Positions 4,923-6,061 of a stretch of 6,061 nt of DNA are shown here, piece after piece; within the stretch, counting starts at the first letter, position 1, and every line of letters begins with the position of its first letter. The DNA is taken from contig JAPLWC010000032.1 in NCBI GenBank assembly GCA_026396845.1, forward strand, positions 1 through 6,061, written 5' to 3'. The translations under genes and the position numbers were made by a program. The DNA is from Candidatus Gottesmanbacteria bacterium (lineage in GTDB: Bacteria; Patescibacteriota; Microgenomatia; UBA10105; UBA927). The notes below the pieces were generated by a model. That model did not search any database. It was not told the origin of the DNA and was given only the letters and a program-made list of their open reading frames with translations.

Positions 4923-5118
4923 CCGCTGTTGCCTTGTCGGTAAAAAATACCGTAATCTGCGGCTTGCTTTCAAAAAACTGCAGTACAAGGACGGAGGAAA
5001 TGGTCGCCAGGAAAAACACCCCTCCGAGAAGGAACGTCAAAAACATGGTCAGAATTGCCGCCATCGCCTGATAAGGGCTCCGTCTCACATGAGTCCAGGT
5101 ACTAGGAATGAGTCGCAT
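4903..5118 (-). CDS. FtsX N-terminal fragment (TM1 and start of extracellular loop)
   Basis: This open frame encodes 71 residues. A basic N-terminus (about 1-18) with THVRRSPYQAM is typical of FtsX, followed by TM1 at about 20-46 and SKPQITVFFTDKATADDA, the expected first strand and helix of the extracellular loop. Homology ends at about residue 68, and the frame closes at a TGA at 4903-4905 after three more residues. Alone it would be a single-pass peptide without the FtsE contact region. See the ftsX entry for the whole locus. Confidence 0.6.
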   Translation of the reverse strand: MRLIPSTWTHVRRSPYQAMAAILTMFLTFLLGGVFFLATISSVLVLQFFESKPQITVFFTDKATADDAKTP

Positions 5119-5815
5119 GTTTCTCCTTTGCATGTTTAACCGGATATTTACCGTGAGCTTCATCATTCACGAGCTTCCCCTCGTGAAGGGTAATCGTACG
5201 TTTTTTGAAATTATTCACGATATTTGCATTATGGGTGGCCATGATGATGGTCGTGCCGATTTTGTTGATTTCGCTTAATATATCCAAAATTTCCCATGAA
5301 GTCTCCGGGTCGAGGTTTCCGGTCGGCTCATCGGCTAATAGGATTGACGGGCCGCCGACAATCGCTCTTGCGATCCCGGTTCGCTGCATTTCTCCGGCAG
5401 ACAGCTGCAGCGGAAATGAATTCTTTTTGCCGGCAAGACCCACAAGCTCCAATACATCTGAAACCCGGGTCGCGATTTCGCGATCGGACTTCCCAAGTAT
5501 TTCCAGCCCCAGGGCAACGTTTTCAAATACCGTCCGGTCGGTAAGTAGCTTAAAGTCCTGAAATACCGTACCGACTTTCCGCCGCAGCATATAAATTTTC
5601 GGGACGGGAAGCGTATTGACGTGCCAGTTATCCACATGAATATTCCCGTTCGTTGGCAATAAATCCCGGATAAGGAGGCGTAGCATCGTCGTTTTACCTG
5701 CGCCGGAGGGTCCGATAAGAAAGACAAACTCACCGTCAGAAATTTCTACGGTTACATCGGACAGCGCATGCACGTGCCCGGGATATTGTTTTGTAACATG
5801 GTCGAATCGAATCAT
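5102..5815 (-). CDS. ftsE: FtsE, cell-division ABC ATPase
   Basis: FtsE is the cytoplasmic ATPase of the FtsEX complex. The 237-residue product has all ABC motifs: Walker A GPSGAGKTT (35-43), Q-loop Q86, signature LSAGEMQR (138-145), Walker B SILLADEP (157-164), D-loop NLDP (167-170) and switch H195 in ATHN. The block RRKVGTVFQDFKLL (78-91) and NVALGLEILG separate FtsE from other ABC ATPases such as LolD or MacB. The signature has Ala where LSGGE is more common, which is unlikely to disable it. The C-terminus adds a short basic and His-rich tail (about 221-237). The ATG at 5815 lies 6 bases after the stop of the upstream gene, and the 3' end overlaps ftsX by 17 bases, as in a typical ftsEX operon. 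The ATPase looks intact even though its ftsX partner is broken. Confidence 0.96.
   Translation of the reverse strand: MIRFDHVTKQYPGHVHALSDVTVEISDGEFVFLIGPSGAGKTTMLRLLIRDLLPTNGNIHVDNWHVNTLPVPKIYMLRRKVGTVFQDFKLLTDRTVFENVALGLEILGKSDREIATRVSDVLELVGLAGKKNSFPLQLSAGEMQRTGIARAIVGGPSILLADEPTGNLDPETSWEILDILSEINKIGTTIIMATHNANIVNNFKKRTITLHEGKLVNDEAHGKYPVKHAKEKHATHS
5123..5127 (-). promoter_or_regulatory. Shine-Dalgarno of ftsX (AGGAG)
   Basis: The minus strand reads AAAGGAG, four bases, then the ATG at 5118. It lies within the last codons of ftsE and selects this ATG over upstream in-frame ATGs at 5127 and 5166. Confidence 0.6.
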
Positions 5816-5821
5816 GACAAC

Positions 5822-6061
5822 TTACTGAAGTTCTACTCTGCCGACATCCATGAGCCATGCGGCTTTTTGGGCTGCCAACGTCTGCCCGTATATTTTCACT
5901 TTTTTACCAACGTATTGGTCCAGATCTACAACCGAAGACATAAGGGTAACCGTTTGTGACGGACCGCCGTCACGGATAAGCTGGTGGGTGCCTTCCCCGT
6001 CGGTACCATCCTTCTCAATCACACCGATAGCAGAATCTTTAAACGTTGTGGTATCGGTGCT
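5822..6061 (-). CDS. Unrecognised protein with OB-like C-terminal segment, 5' end outside window
   Basis: The frame is open to the right edge and ends with TAA at 5822-5824, giving 79 C-terminal residues. An internal GTG at 6022 is not a convincing start, because the frame continues upstream without a stop. The visible part contains SAIGVIEKDG, QTVTLMSSVVDLDQYVGKKVKIYGQT and AAWLMDVGRVEL. The pattern VxLxSSxVDLxxYVGKxVxIxGxT is like the strands of small OB-fold domains in secreted proteins, and I recall similar C-termini in hypothetical proteins of CPR bacteria; neither was tested. It sits 6 bases upstream of ftsE in the same direction, so it may share the ftsEX transcript. No function is claimed. 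Confidence 0.75.
   Translation of the reverse strand, partial: STDTTTFKDSAIGVIEKDGTDGEGTHQLIRDGGPSQTVTLMSSVVDLDQYVGKKVKIYGQTLAAQKAAWLMDVGRVELQ

Larger units (their letters stand above)
4404..5118 (-). pseudogene. ftsX: ftsX, cell-division ABC permease, frame broken with part of the extracellular loop missing
   Basis: FtsX is the membrane half of the FtsEX complex and passes ATP-driven changes to a wall hydrolase outside the cell. The gene is recognisable in two frames. The first part (5118 to about 4912) gives the cytoplasmic start, TM1 and the first extracellular strand (PQITVFFTD). The second part (about 4922 to 4404) gives the end of the loop (GVEEVVFQKDVVDTLLSW), TM2, the conserved EEIEILKLVGASPWYIRMPF block, TM3 and TM4. 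The span is 715 bases (3n+1), so a +1 shift is needed to join them. The joined protein would have about 237 residues against the usual 290-310, with the loss confined to the extracellular loop. A frameshifting deletion, an assembly error, a split protein or recoding could explain it. The start at 5118 has AGGAG four bases upstream and overlaps ftsE by 17 bases. Confidence 0.8.

Noticed and set aside
4726..5139. Plus-strand open frame of 137 codons across ftsX
   Set aside because: It is antisense to recognisable FtsX sequence and shows no family features of its own.

Overview
The window holds ten protein-coding genes, all on the minus strand and packed almost without gaps, so transcription runs from high to low coordinates. 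The gene set suggests a Candidate Phyla Radiation (Patescibacteria) bacterium, possibly Microgenomates: short or overlapping genes, a TsaB reduced to its N-terminal domain, a membrane-tethered CAP-domain protein, a lamin-tail-domain surface protein with a Pro/Thr stalk, and AT-rich heptamer-like spacer DNA. This placement is inferred from gene content and family knowledge, not from a marker gene. TGA acts as an ordinary stop codon, which argues against the TGA-as-glycine lineages (Gracilibacteria, Absconditabacteria).

Right part (6061 to 3176), in transcription order: the 3' end of a small unrecognised protein with an OB-like C-terminus, ftsE, ftsX, and a secreted coiled-coil protein ending in a C39-like cysteine-peptidase domain. 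Order and domains match the FtsEX-plus-wall-hydrolase modules of other bacteria (FtsEX with PcsB, CwlO or EnvC): the ABC transporter-like FtsEX complex at the division site switches on an extracellular coiled-coil hydrolase or activator. Here the catalytic domain is C39-like instead of CHAP, NlpC/P60 or LytM. The ftsX reading frame is broken: its two halves lie in different frames, and about 60 residues of the extracellular loop are missing at the junction.

Middle part (3175 to 1868): a 67-base intergenic region with a 16-bp perfect palindrome and a -10-like hexamer, then a lamin-tail-domain protein anchored by a C-terminal membrane helix, then a VanZ-like membrane protein whose 3' end overlaps the next gene by 79 bases.

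Left part (1946 to 1): tsaE, tsaC and a short tsaB, three of the four usual proteins for the universal tRNA modification t6A (tsaD is not in the window), followed by a CAP-domain (SCP/YkwD-like) protein that runs off the left edge. No tRNA, rRNA, CRISPR array, insertion sequence or phage gene was seen. The only spacers over 20 bases are 3109-3175 and 1449-1496.
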